Shown here: positions 1 to 8,542 of the stretch, piece after piece
Layout of the letters: each line of letters begins with the position of its first letter
Position numbering within the stretch: the first letter of the stretch is position 1
Virus record (IMG/VR): IMGVR_UViG_3300010158_000357
Coordinates: 1-21,943 of that record
Origin: a virus
Reading direction: 5' to 3' (one strand)
Length of the DNA stretch: 21,943 nucleotides
Made by a program: the position numbers and the translations under genes
Notes under the pieces: generated by a model
What the model was told of the DNA's origin: nothing
Databases searched by the model: none
The model's input: the letters and a program-made list of their open reading frames with translations, nothing else

Positions 1-1
1 T

Positions 2-1318
2 ACAAAACCTTCTCCAATAACAGCAATTGACCCAGATACTGGAAATCCATATACATATACGCCACAACCTCAAGTAAAAAATCCAAACGTCACACGGGAC
101 GATGATGGAAACTTTGTTTCAACTACACCTACCTATGTTAATGGCATTCCTGTGTTTGCTTCTTATGACGACAAGGGAAAAATTACAGGTTACTCAGGCG
201 ATCCTCGTGTCGTTACTTGGTTAGATGGCGGTCATTATGTCTATGGAAATTGGGATGCACAAGGCAATGCAAAGCCTGCCCAAGTAGCAACAAGGGGAGG
301 TGGTTTTTTTAAAAACTTGGCTCAAGATGTAGCGGGTGCGCTAAAAGACCTCGGCCCGCTTTGGACGGTTGCCAAAATAATTGAACCACAGTTGTCTTTA
401 GTTGATGTTGCAACCGATGTAGCACAAGGTAAGTTTGACCTTGGCACGGTTATGAGCGGGATATCAGGCTATACAGGGTTGCAGAACGCAGATATTGCTG
501 GTATGCAATCAGTGAATGGTTTAAATTCTGTAAGCGGTTTGGACTTATCCAGTGATATAGCAACTAAAGGATTTAATCCAGCGGTGCAGGCGGCATCAAA
601 TATTTCAACAGCAAAGTTGGCGGCCTCTGCAATCAGCGCAGTCCAAGCGGCTGATAAGGGTAACTTCACACCATTGATAGCAATGGGCGCAAATGTAGCA
701 ACCACTGAAAATCTGCCAACTGTGTCATTGGCTATGAGTACGCTATCCGCGGCTAATGCAATTGCAAAAAATGATCTAAGCGGTTTGTTACAAGTTTCTG
801 GAAACTTGGTCAACAGTCCTGATTTGAAAGTTGCGGGAGCCGCGACCAAACTAATCCAAGCATACAACTCTGGCAATCAATCAGCGGTTACTTCGGCGGG
901 TATGGAACTTGCCACTGCAATTGATACGAATGTACCAAGTGCTACCGCAACACTAAAAAGTATTGTGAATAATGCAGTATCTTCGATTAGCCCAACAACA
1001 AAAACTGCTTCGCTATCAGGTGAAGACATTCAAACTGAAGATACAACAAAACCAACTGGCGGATTAAATCAATTTGCTGATGTCAAAAATTTTGTGACTG
1101 ATAACAAGAGCATATTGAATGCTGTAAATTCAGCAAGACAAAATACTGCTACACAAATTTCTGATTCAAAAGTAGGTAATCCACCTGCACAAGTAAATGT
1201 AAGTAAATTAACACCAATAACCAAAACGCCAAGTTTAAATTTGGTAAAAACTGCATCTTTTTATCCGCCTACCTCAAAATTGGCAACAACTTCAGGCAAT
1301 CAAAATAAAGTGGTATAA
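2..1318 (+). CDS. Partial virion-associated protein with alanine-rich helical repeats (5' end outside window)
   Basis: The frame is open from base 2 to the TAA at 1316-1318, so the gene almost certainly begins upstream of the window; a GTG at 152 is only an internal candidate start. I do not recognise a named family. The visible part begins with a Pro/Thr/Asn-rich stretch, then short aromatic/Gly segments. Four degenerate helical repeats of about 35 residues follow between about 390 and 930, each with an Ala/Ser-rich helix, a GNF- or NDL-like turn and a second helix. The C-terminal part is polar, Thr/Ser/Lys-rich and probably disordered. The next gene starts 2 bp downstream, so the two are co-transcribed. 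Position in a run of large low-complexity genes suggests an internal or tail-associated virion protein; this is inferred from context only. Confidence 0.75.
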   Translation, partial: TKPSPITAIDPDTGNPYTYTPQPQVKNPNVTRDDDGNFVSTTPTYVNGIPVFASYDDKGKITGYSGDPRVVTWLDGGHYVYGNWDAQGNAKPAQVATRGGGFFKNLAQDVAGALKDLGPLWTVAKIIEPQLSLVDVATDVAQGKFDLGTVMSGISGYTGLQNADIAGMQSVNGLNSVSGLDLSSDIATKGFNPAVQAASNISTAKLAASAISAVQAADKGNFTPLIAMGANVATTENLPTVSLAMSTLSAANAIAKNDLSGLLQVSGNLVNSPDLKVAGAATKLIQAYNSGNQSAVTSAGMELATAIDTNVPSATATLKSIVNNAVSSISPTTKTASLSGEDIQTEDTTKPTGGLNQFADVKNFVTDNKSILNAVNSARQNTATQISDSKVGNPPAQVNVSKLTPITKTPSLNLVKTASFYPPTSKLATTSGNQNKVV

Positions 1319-1320
1319 AA

Positions 1321-3792
1321 ATGGCTAAAAAAATTATTAACCCTTTTGAAACTAGAACACCAGTACGGACTATAAGTTCGGTGATGCGTAATGCGCCTCG
1401 CAACTTTGGCAGGTCTCAAACAAGAACAGGCGTTGCTCCAATCAACCAAAGCATTGCGGCAAACCCAAATAGACCTGTTACTTCAATCAGTAATCAAAAC
1501 TTAGCAACAAATTCAAATAAACCTGTTGCGCCAATTTCTTCTGTTGGTTCACCTGTTGGAAAAACTCCACTTACTTCTGTAGTCCAGCCTAAAACCCCAA
1601 TATCCAATTTGCCTAGCAAAGTTGTACAACCAGTTAGCAAAACGCCAGTTACTGTCAAGCAACCCGTTAAGCCAATTATTACAACGCCCAAAAAGCCTGT
1701 TACTCCTATAGTAACCACAACAAAGACTCCAGTAAAACCCATAACTACGCCAACCACAAAAACGCCAATAACTATTCCAAAAACTAATACCTCTGGCATA
1801 ACCAGTGTTCTTAATAATCCAGTTGTCAAAACGATTGCAGGTGCTGGCGCTGGTGCTCTTATTGGAAAAGTTTTAGGTGGTGGCACTAAGCAACCCACTG
1901 GTGGTGGAACTTCTGGTAGCACAAGATCACCTGCTGGCGGAACTAGCGGAAGTTCAGGAGTTGTATTAAATCCATCAACTGGTTTGCCATCAGGCACAGG
2001 ATTTGGTAATGAGCCAGATGAATACACGACTGACTCTTTGGGTAATGTTTATAAAACAATGCCTGATGGAACTTCTGTGCTTTATCGCGCCGCTGAGGTA
2101 GAAGATTTTCCAAACACTACAGTTGCTGGTGGAGATACAACCGTAACAGGTGGGGACACTGTCGTTGCTGGTGATACAACTGATGGAGACACTACGGTTA
2201 CTGGGGGAGACATAATTCTTGCTGATGACAATACTGTAGGCGGTGATTACACATTAGGTGGTGGTGACGATTATTCACTTGGTGTTGGCGACTACACACT
2301 AGCGGGTAACGATACGCCAATAGATTTTGGTGGTAATGACTCGGGATACGATTTTAGTTATGACTCTTTTGCAAAAAATGGTGGCTCTATGCATCAAAAA
2401 AGAAAAGGCGGATTGCCTAGATTCGCTGACGGAAACCTTGTTGATGAGACTGGGGCTATCACAGACTATGCGATTAATCCTGAAACTGGAGACTTGTATA
2501 AGCCTTTAGGAACAAACGAGTCTGGTGACTCTTATGTGCCTGTTCTTGGTAGCCAAGGACAAACAAAATCCATGACTCCAACATCTTTGAGCGATGTTGC
2601 GCCAGTATCTAATACTAGTGCCGACACTTCCTATATGCCAGAAGGCGCTGTAGACAACAACGATGGAACTTACACTCTTAATGGCACAACTTTTGATATG
2701 CAAACGGATATGCCTTTGTACAGAGATAATCCAAAAGGCGGTGTGGATGTAGTTACTGACAACAATGATGGAACATATTCAATAGGAGATCAAACCTATG
2801 ATATGCAAACTAATCAACCCATAAACTTTAGTGGCTCGCCAAGCAGTCCTAAACCAGTAGAAGCAATTAAATCTGCTGGTAGTGGAACTCAACAAAGTTT
2901 TCTTGCTAAACAAGCGGCTGACAAAGCAAAAGCAGAAGCATTAACTACAACTACTCCTGATACTGGCGTAGTAGATGCACTTAAAACTTATATATCAAAT
3001 AATCCAGCGCTTGCTGGCGGTGCAATTGGCGCATTGCTAACTTCGTTGATGGGTTCAAGCGGTGATTCAAGCGGTACGAGACAGCCAGTAGATATTTCGG
3101 AATTAACAGCAATAACTCCAAGAACTACAGATTTCGGTGCAGGTATGACAAGCGGTCGCACAGGCACTGGTAGCACTGTTGTTCCCTACCAAGACTACGA
3201 CCAAGGTTCTGATTACCAATACACCCCAGACCAGCGCTTGTATTCAGACCTTGGCATTTCTGGTTATTTGAACGAGCCTGAGATGACTCAGTACACCGAC
3301 GACCAAGGTAATCCAGTGGATCAGTCTGGAATTGACCAGAGCGATACAAGTGGTGAAACCAGCACTGAGGAGCCAGCAATGGCTACTGGTGGTGCTACTC
3401 ATTACACCTTTGGTCGCGCTATTGATCCTGCTGAGAGCCTTGGCTTGGCTAAGGGAATGAGAGCGGGCGGTCTTTCGCAGGCGCACACAATGCACAGCCA
3501 CCACACCAATCCAGTGGTAGACAAGCGCGTGGATTTCCGTCAAGGCTCCGCTGTTAACGGTGCCGGCGATGGTCAATCGGACGACATTCCTGCATGGCTG
3601 GCTGATGGAGAATACGTTATGGATGCCGAATTGGTTTCCATGTTAGGTAACGGTTCTAATAAGGCTGGCGCAAAGGTGCTAGATAAGTTCCGTGAGGAAG
3701 TTCGCGCACACAAAAGAAGCGCACCTCTCGGTAAAATACCCCCAAAGGCTAAATCACCTTTGAACTATATCAAGGAGTCTATGAATGGCTGA
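1321..3792 (+). CDS. Large low-complexity virion protein with conserved C-terminal GDGQSDDIPAWLADGE motif
   Basis: 823 residues. The order is: a Pro/Thr/Lys/Val-rich N-terminus to about residue 155; a glycine/alanine hydrophobic patch (AGAGAGALIGKVLGG) near residue 175; a Gly/Asp/Thr-rich tract of GGDTTV-like units (about 2119-2340); a KGGLPRFADG motif near 2410; two copies of a 23-residue DNNDGTY...DMQT unit (2653-2721 and 2758-2826); and a conserved C-terminal segment containing GDGQSDDIPAWLADGE and LGNGSNKAGAKVLD (about 3560-3690). From memory, that C-terminal segment recurs in uncharacterised structural proteins of environmental phages; its function is unknown. The ATG follows the previous stop by 2 bp. 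The gene overlaps the next by 8 bp. Tail or internal virion protein is the likely role, by context. Confidence 0.85.
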   Translation: MAKKIINPFETRTPVRTISSVMRNAPRNFGRSQTRTGVAPINQSIAANPNRPVTSISNQNLATNSNKPVAPISSVGSPVGKTPLTSVVQPKTPISNLPSKVVQPVSKTPVTVKQPVKPIITTPKKPVTPIVTTTKTPVKPITTPTTKTPITIPKTNTSGITSVLNNPVVKTIAGAGAGALIGKVLGGGTKQPTGGGTSGSTRSPAGGTSGSSGVVLNPSTGLPSGTGFGNEPDEYTTDSLGNVYKTMPDGTSVLYRAAEVEDFPNTTVAGGDTTVTGGDTVVAGDTTDGDTTVTGGDIILADDNTVGGDYTLGGGDDYSLGVGDYTLAGNDTPIDFGGNDSGYDFSYDSFAKNGGSMHQKRKGGLPRFADGNLVDETGAITDYAINPETGDLYKPLGTNESGDSYVPVLGSQGQTKSMTPTSLSDVAPVSNTSADTSYMPEGAVDNNDGTYTLNGTTFDMQTDMPLYRDNPKGGVDVVTDNNDGTYSIGDQTYDMQTNQPINFSGSPSSPKPVEAIKSAGSGTQQSFLAKQAADKAKAEALTTTTPDTGVVDALKTYISNNPALAGGAIGALLTSLMGSSGDSSGTRQPVDISELTAITPRTTDFGAGMTSGRTGTGSTVVPYQDYDQGSDYQYTPDQRLYSDLGISGYLNEPEMTQYTDDQGNPVDQSGIDQSDTSGETSTEEPAMATGGATHYTFGRAIDPAESLGLAKGMRAGGLSQAHTMHSHHTNPVVDKRVDFRQGSAVNGAGDGQSDDIPAWLADGEYVMDAELVSMLGNGSNKAGAKVLDKFREEVRAHKRSAPLGKIPPKAKSPLNYIKESMNG

Positions 3793-4777
3793 TCTATTCC
3801 AAGGCGCGGCACTGCCAGATGTAACCACAACGGTTCAGAAGCAGGATACCGCCCCCGATTACTACAACAATTACCTCCAAGATATTGCAAACTTAGGGCA
3901 GAGCGCTGTCCAACAGGGCGGTGTCGCAGGGTTTAGCCCGCTCCAACAGCAAGCCTTCCAAATGGCTCCAGACATGGCGTTTGCTGGCTCTGGGTCGCTG
4001 GGTCAAGCCAGTCAAATGCTGACAGGCGCAGGCGGTACAGCAACCCCTGAGATTGTTGGTGGTTACATGAACCCGTACCAAGCCAATGTTGTGGACGAGA
4101 TGGGTCGTTTGGTCAACCGCAATGTAAAAGAAAATGTTTTGCCTGCACTCGGTGGCGCGGCGATTGGTTCTGGACAGTTTGGCTCACAGCGCCAGCAACA
4201 GATTACAGGAAACACGCTACGCGACATCCAAAGCGATTTGTTGGGTAAACAATACCAAGCCCTTAGCACTGGATACGATACGGCTACAAAGGCGGCGCAA
4301 GCCGATTTGACTCGGCAATTGACGGCAGGTCAGGGTTTGGGTCAACTAGGTCAAGCACAAAATCAACTTGGTACTGGTGGCCTAAACACCCTATTTAACT
4401 TTGGTGCAAACCAACAGAAGTTAGGGCAAGCGGCGCTTGATTACCCAATGTTGCAAGCACAAAACTATGCAAAACTTTTGCCAGCGGGTACGGTGCCTAT
4501 GGGTTCATTACAGCAGACGGTGGCTCCCGGCACTCAAGGTCAATTTGGACTCAGCCCACTGACTCAAATCGGTTCTTTGGGAACAATACTCGCGTCGTTG
4601 TCTGGTAATTCTGATATATCCAAGGCTATCAAAGAAGGAATGGATGTAACGAAACCAGTAGTAGCAAAGGCAGACGGCGGTGCTGTAATGATGGCAGATG
4701 GAGGAGTACCTATGGGCGCTTCTTACCACGATGGTCAGGGTAATTTCTATGATCAACATGGCTATTTAGTGGGGTAA
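3785..4777 (+). CDS. Gln/Gly/Ala-rich virion or internal protein
   Basis: 330 residues, starting inside the end of the preceding gene in another frame. The body is rich in Gln, Gly, Ala and Leu with predicted helices. It includes a GYMNPYQANVVDEMGR segment near residue 92, which I recognise only as a recurrent motif of unnamed phage proteins. A repeating GQ(L/A)GQ pattern follows at about residues 180-215. The C-terminus carries a KADGGAVMMADGGVPMG segment resembling the FADGG-type motif in the neighbouring large proteins. No enzyme motif, signal peptide or membrane segment is visible. The composition fits a coiled internal or ejection protein. The TAA is followed 3 bp later by the next ATG, so translation is probably coupled. 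Confidence 0.8.
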   Translation: MADLFQGAALPDVTTTVQKQDTAPDYYNNYLQDIANLGQSAVQQGGVAGFSPLQQQAFQMAPDMAFAGSGSLGQASQMLTGAGGTATPEIVGGYMNPYQANVVDEMGRLVNRNVKENVLPALGGAAIGSGQFGSQRQQQITGNTLRDIQSDLLGKQYQALSTGYDTATKAAQADLTRQLTAGQGLGQLGQAQNQLGTGGLNTLFNFGANQQKLGQAALDYPMLQAQNYAKLLPAGTVPMGSLQQTVAPGTQGQFGLSPLTQIGSLGTILASLSGNSDISKAIKEGMDVTKPVVAKADGGAVMMADGGVPMGASYHDGQGNFYDQHGYLVG

Positions 4778-4780
4778 TAA

Positions 4781-6325
4781 ATGAATGAACAACAGGGTGG
4801 TTTAAACCAAGTCTCTCAAGCGCCACCGCCTAATCAGGCTAATCAGCCTGTACAGCCTGCGCCAAAACTAGATCAGGCATCGCAGGCGGATCAAATTGCG
4901 TCTGAAAATCTATCCAACAAGGCAGGATTTGATGTTGACGCAGAGATGAGCAAATACCGTCAGGGTCAAAATATTTTGGATATGCAAATTCAAAAGATGC
5001 AAGAGGCTTTGACAAAGCGTATGCAACCCAATCAAGGTCTGAACTATGACCCTAAATTGTTGGCATTAGGCATAGGCATGGCGCAACCGACTAAAACAGG
5101 AAACTTTTTTGAGTCGCTTGGTCAGGGAGCATCAGCCTACAACAGGGCATCGCAAGATGAGTTGACTGGTCAAAGCGAATTGATGGGTAAACAAGTTGAA
5201 TTGCAAAAAGCGGTTCAAGAAGAGCGCAAACGTCGTTTGTTAGAAAGCGCGTCATCTTCTCTTTATAAAAAAGTTAAAGACCCTTATGGCGAAGAAACTT
5301 TTGTGTTTGATCCTAATGCGGCGCAACGCTTAACGCAATTGTCTGGTGACCCAAAATATGTTGCACAAATAGTAGAGCAACAAAAAAAGTCAAACATAGA
5401 GACTGCGTATCGAAATATGTTTACGCAGGTTAAAACTCCCACTAAAGAAGGTGAAGAGCCTATTACTTCTTACCAAGTAAACCCAACCGCAGTGCGGGAT
5501 ATTTTCCGCTTGGCGGGGCCTAAAGACGCGCTGGAGTTTATCAAGGCTATTCCAGAGATGCGCAAGGCAGGTCTGCTTGGTGACCGTTCAACCGAAGGAA
5601 CGCCATTTGATGCATTAGCAATGATGGCTCAAGACCCAGCCATTCGACAACAAGCGGTACTCGCCGCACAGAGATACAAGTCAGGACTAATAAAAGAAGA
5701 AGATGCCGACAAGTTAGCAAATCAAATGTTAACCATGATGACCTCGCATATGGATCGTCAGTCAGCATTGGCGCAGGCGGCGGCGGTGTCATCTGTCAAC
5801 CAATCTTTAGCGCAACAGCGTTTGTTTGATCAGCAACAAGCCCAAGAGACAAAGAGAAATCTTGCACAACAAACCCAAAAACAGGCTTTCGATACTGCTC
5901 AGGATGTGATCAATCAAGTTAATTTAATTAAGAACCACCCCGGTCGCATGAACGGATTGACTACATACAATCCAGCGCAATTAGTCCGCGGCACAAATTC
6001 TTTTGACTTTATGAATGAAATGGAAAAACTCAAGTCCCAAACATTCTTGGCTAACGTTCAATCAATGAGGGGGTTGGGTGCGCTATCTAACAAAGAAGGC
6101 GACAAAATCACGGATGCAATTGCAAAACTCAATCCCGGGATGTCCAAAAAATCCTTTGATAACTCACTTGTTGAAATTAACAAGTTTATGGTGCGTGCTC
6201 AACAACGTGCAAAAGATATTGCTGAAGGTCGTCCGCCCGTATTTGATGAGGAGCCAGCGTCGCCATCGTCTAGTGGCAAACCAAAATTTACAGTACTTGG
6301 AACTGAACCAGCAAAGGCTCCGTAA
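4781..6325 (+). CDS. Gln-rich coiled-coil internal virion protein
   Basis: 514 residues. The first 45 residues are Gln/Pro/Asn-rich and probably disordered. After that comes mostly charged, Gln-rich helix with coiled-coil character, especially at about residues 45-85, 125-160 and 345-385. A segment LLALGIGMAQPTKTGNFFES (near residue 94) is of a kind seen in unnamed environmental phage proteins. The C-terminus is Pro/Ser-rich. No catalytic motif is visible. The stop overlaps the next start as TAATG, which implies tight translational coupling. By size, composition and place between other internal-type proteins, an ejection or tail-core role is likely but not demonstrated. Confidence 0.8.
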   Translation: MNEQQGGLNQVSQAPPPNQANQPVQPAPKLDQASQADQIASENLSNKAGFDVDAEMSKYRQGQNILDMQIQKMQEALTKRMQPNQGLNYDPKLLALGIGMAQPTKTGNFFESLGQGASAYNRASQDELTGQSELMGKQVELQKAVQEERKRRLLESASSSLYKKVKDPYGEETFVFDPNAAQRLTQLSGDPKYVAQIVEQQKKSNIETAYRNMFTQVKTPTKEGEEPITSYQVNPTAVRDIFRLAGPKDALEFIKAIPEMRKAGLLGDRSTEGTPFDALAMMAQDPAIRQQAVLAAQRYKSGLIKEEDADKLANQMLTMMTSHMDRQSALAQAAAVSSVNQSLAQQRLFDQQQAQETKRNLAQQTQKQAFDTAQDVINQVNLIKNHPGRMNGLTTYNPAQLVRGTNSFDFMNEMEKLKSQTFLANVQSMRGLGALSNKEGDKITDAIAKLNPGMSKKSFDNSLVEINKFMVRAQQRAKDIAEGRPPVFDEEPASPSSSGKPKFTVLGTEPAKAP

Positions 6326-8154
6326 TGTCTGATGTAATTTACAAAATCCAAGCGCCAGACGGAACGATACTGAAGATTCAAGGCCCTTCGGGGGCGACTG
6401 AGGCTGACCTCCAACAAGCGGCGGAGGAGCACTACTCTTCCATAAAGAAACAAGCCCCAGCAGAGCCTGTAAAACCACTTGTTCAAGAGCCTCCGCAAAA
6501 GGTTGCGTCACCAAACCCCTACGCAAACCCAGACACAGTTTATGACCCTGTTAGCGGGGTTCCTATGGATTACGGTATGGGTCAACGCATGGGTGCTACG
6601 TTGATGAGCGGATCGGCTGGAATGCTTAAGCCATTTGCTGGTGCGGCTCAGTTTCTAGGCATCAACAAACCTGCTGAAACTCTAGAAAAAGTTACTAACA
6701 TGGGCGCACAAGTTGGTGGAACGCCAGCCGAAGTTGCTGATATTGTGGGTCAAGTTGCCAGTCCTGCGCCTATGAAGATGTTTGAATTGGCAGGCAAGAT
6801 TCCAAAATTTGTTCCGCAGATTCGTGGAGCCACATCAAAAATAGGTTCTGTCTTAGATAAATCTGTATTGGCTAAGTCTGCCGCACAAGGAGCAGGTTCT
6901 GCGGCTTTTACGCCAACATCAGACACAGGAGACTATGCAGATTTCTTGACAAAGAAAGCCGAGCAGATGGGCGAGGGCGCAGTGCTTGGGGGCGTATTAG
7001 GCAAGGCGGGTCAGTTAGTTTTTGATCCCAAAGTTTCTGCTGAAATGAAGATGTTGAAAGATTTGGGAATGAAGCACTTCACGCCCGGTCAACTCGCGGG
7101 GCAAATCCCAGTGGTTGGAGGCATGATTCAAAAAGCGGAAGAAGCACTGACTAGCGCCCCATTACTTGGTTCAATCATTGGACACGGACAACGCATAGCA
7201 ACCGAAGACTTCAACCGCGCTATGGGTAATCAGGTACTAAAACCTTTGCACGAGACTTTGCCAAAAAGTGTCTCTGCTGGTCAGGACATGATCAACCATT
7301 TGTATTCAAAAATAAATGGTGCGTATAAAAGTTTAGAGCCAAAAATCTCTTTTGGTAACTTTATTGACCCTAAGACCAATTCGACAACTATCAATCGAAT
7401 GATGGATTCGAGTGTCAACATAACAAAAAATCTTGTCCCAGAAGCCGCTCAAAAAGTAGATGACGCTCTGAAGAAAACATTCTTTGAGCCACTCTTGGAA
7501 AGATATTCGCTTGATGGAAAACAATTTCGCATTGCCGAAATGAGTTTGGGCGAGATGGCTAAGACATATATTTCAAGCGCAGACCCAATACAGCGCAGTC
7601 AAGGTTTTGCCCTGCGTGAGTTCCAAGAAGCCTTACGCAATGAATTGACCAAACAAAACCCACAAGTGGGCAAAGAACTTAGAGAGGCGCACGAGGCGTT
7701 TAAAAATTATCTTCGCGTAGAAAAAGCGGCGGCTTTGCGTGGCGCAGATGAGGCTGTATTTTCTGCCAACCAAATGCGTTCCGCGGCTGAGTCTATGGCT
7801 GGTCGTCGTGCAACTGCAAGAGGTATAGGTATGTCAGTGCCTGAGTCTCAGGCGGCGGTCTCCGTTATGGGTAAAGGACTGCCAGATAGCGGTACAGCGG
7901 CTCGTTTGCTAACTCCAGCGGCATTGGGAAAGATGCTTGGATTTGGCGCGGCGGAGGCTGGCGGACATTTTCTTACAAGCGGTGCTCCGTTAGTTGCCGC
8001 GGGCGCTATGTACAACAAACCTGCAATGCGTGGCTTGACTGCATTGGCTACAGAAAGACCAGCGCAAATGCGTGCGGTAGCAGAACCTGTGCGCGGTGGC
8101 TTGTCACAACTTGGTGGTATTTTGGCGGCTAAACGCGAACGCCAAGAAGAATAA
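6325..8154 (+). CDS. Putative ejection/internal virion protein with N-terminal 'PDG...GPSGATEADLQ' module
   Basis: 609 residues, starting at the ATG of the TAATG overlap. The first 40 residues (IQAPDGTILKIQGPSGATEA, then helical) match a short beta-rich module I know from the start of many large phage internal proteins. A Pro-rich linker follows, then a long Ala/Gly-rich helical body with small hydrophobic stretches (about residues 85-120, 195-230, 265-290 and 530-560). These could insert into or cross membranes during DNA ejection. The C-terminus is basic (AKRERQEE). It is the last gene before the intrinsic terminator, so it ends the virion operon present here. Function is inferred from architecture and position; no enzyme motif was found. 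Confidence 0.8.
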   Translation: MSDVIYKIQAPDGTILKIQGPSGATEADLQQAAEEHYSSIKKQAPAEPVKPLVQEPPQKVASPNPYANPDTVYDPVSGVPMDYGMGQRMGATLMSGSAGMLKPFAGAAQFLGINKPAETLEKVTNMGAQVGGTPAEVADIVGQVASPAPMKMFELAGKIPKFVPQIRGATSKIGSVLDKSVLAKSAAQGAGSAAFTPTSDTGDYADFLTKKAEQMGEGAVLGGVLGKAGQLVFDPKVSAEMKMLKDLGMKHFTPGQLAGQIPVVGGMIQKAEEALTSAPLLGSIIGHGQRIATEDFNRAMGNQVLKPLHETLPKSVSAGQDMINHLYSKINGAYKSLEPKISFGNFIDPKTNSTTINRMMDSSVNITKNLVPEAAQKVDDALKKTFFEPLLERYSLDGKQFRIAEMSLGEMAKTYISSADPIQRSQGFALREFQEALRNELTKQNPQVGKELREAHEAFKNYLRVEKAAALRGADEAVFSANQMRSAAESMAGRRATARGIGMSVPESQAAVSVMGKGLPDSGTAARLLTPAALGKMLGFGAAEAGGHFLTSGAPLVAAGAMYNKPAMRGLTALATERPAQMRAVAEPVRGGLSQLGGILAAKRERQEE

Positions 8155-8161
8155 GGAGCAG

Positions 8162-8178
8162 TTGCCACTCTCCTTTTT
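8162..8178 (-). repeat. 17-nt copy of the exonuclease ribosome-binding leader, with no gene behind it
   Basis: Read on the minus strand this is AAAAAGGAGAGTGGCAA, identical to the leader at 9313-9329 that provides the Shine-Dalgarno of the exonuclease gene. Here the ATG is replaced by ACT and no credible reading frame follows. It looks like the remnant of a leftward gene removed at the junction with the virion operon. Confidence 0.6.
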
Positions 8179-8202
8179 GCCCCCTTTTCAGGGGGCTTTT
8201 TT
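8179..8202 (+). terminator. Rho-independent terminator of the virion operon
   Basis: A perfect 6-bp GC stem (GCCCCC 8179-8184 with GGGGGC 8191-8196), a loop TTTTCA and a run of six T. It lies 24 bp after the last virion gene. Read leftward it has no T-run after the hairpin, so it should act only on plus-strand transcription. The final TTA of the T-run also supplies the stop codon of the converging minus-strand gene. Confidence 0.9.
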
Positions 8203-8383
8203 ATGCGTTTCCTGCTGTCATCATTAACAGCATTTGAGTCTGTAGGAAGTTATGCTCGGCATCTTCGACACCGTCGTCAAAGCCTTTCATATACGCTTCC
8301 AACAGAGCCTTTTCTATTTCGGCTTCTGATTTGCCAACGAGCGAGCCACCTCTGAATTCATGTCGTTCACAATTTGTATGCAT
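8201..8383 (-). CDS. Small acidic protein with YMKGFDDG motif
   Basis: 60 residues, last gene of the leftward operon. The upstream GGAAGGGAA is a reasonable ribosome-binding site for the ATG at 8383. That start makes the gene overlap its upstream neighbour by 70 bp in another frame. An internal CTG or TTG start near the helix LLEAYMKGFDDG would shorten the overlap and cannot be excluded. The YMKGFDDG motif is echoed in the small protein at 15037-15243 (YIKGFDHG). No function is recognised. Confidence 0.55.
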   Translation of the reverse strand: MHTNCERHEFRGGSLVGKSEAEIEKALLEAYMKGFDDGVEDAEHNFLQTQMLLMMTAGNA

Positions 8384-8535
8384 CTCTGGTGTTCCCTTCC
8401 AGCAATGATGGGTTGAAGGTATGCCTCCAGTTTATGTGCAAACTGGACGATGTCTACCTCGTCGGCAATGAGCGCATTTGGCTCGTGCAGATCACAGTAA
8501 AAAAAGATTTGTTTGACTTCTTCTTCGCTTAACAT
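8314..8535 (-). CDS. Small conserved phage hypothetical (MLSEEEVKQIF... DLHEPNALIADEVDI)
   Basis: 73 residues, mostly helical and acidic. The start ATG at 8535 is preceded by GAGGAAACC, a good ribosome-binding site that overlaps the stop region of the exonuclease gene, so the two are coupled. The CDLHEPNALIADEVDI segment and the C-terminal RSLANQKPK resemble unnamed small proteins in replication modules of proteobacterial phages, from memory. No catalytic motif is visible. It overlaps the last gene of the operon by 70 bp. Confidence 0.7.
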   Translation of the reverse strand: MLSEEEVKQIFFYCDLHEPNALIADEVDIVQFAHKLEAYLQPIIAGREHQRCIQIVNDMNSEVARSLANQKPK

Positions 8536-8542
8536 GGTTTCC

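Noticed and set aside
1494-2027. 177-residue minus-strand frame
   Set aside because: It mirrors the Pro/Thr/Lys-rich coding sequence of the plus-strand virion gene, which lacks stops in that frame because of composition. No ribosome-binding site and an unnatural Val/Gly/Pro/Thr composition.
7848-8168. 106-residue minus-strand frame starting at GTG next to an AAAAAGGAG sequence
   Set aside because: The spacing to GTG is far too short, the composition mirrors the plus-strand gene, and the leader is better explained as a duplicate of the exonuclease leader.
8179-8202. Bidirectional terminator
   Set aside because: Leftward reading has no T-run after the hairpin, so only rightward termination is supported.
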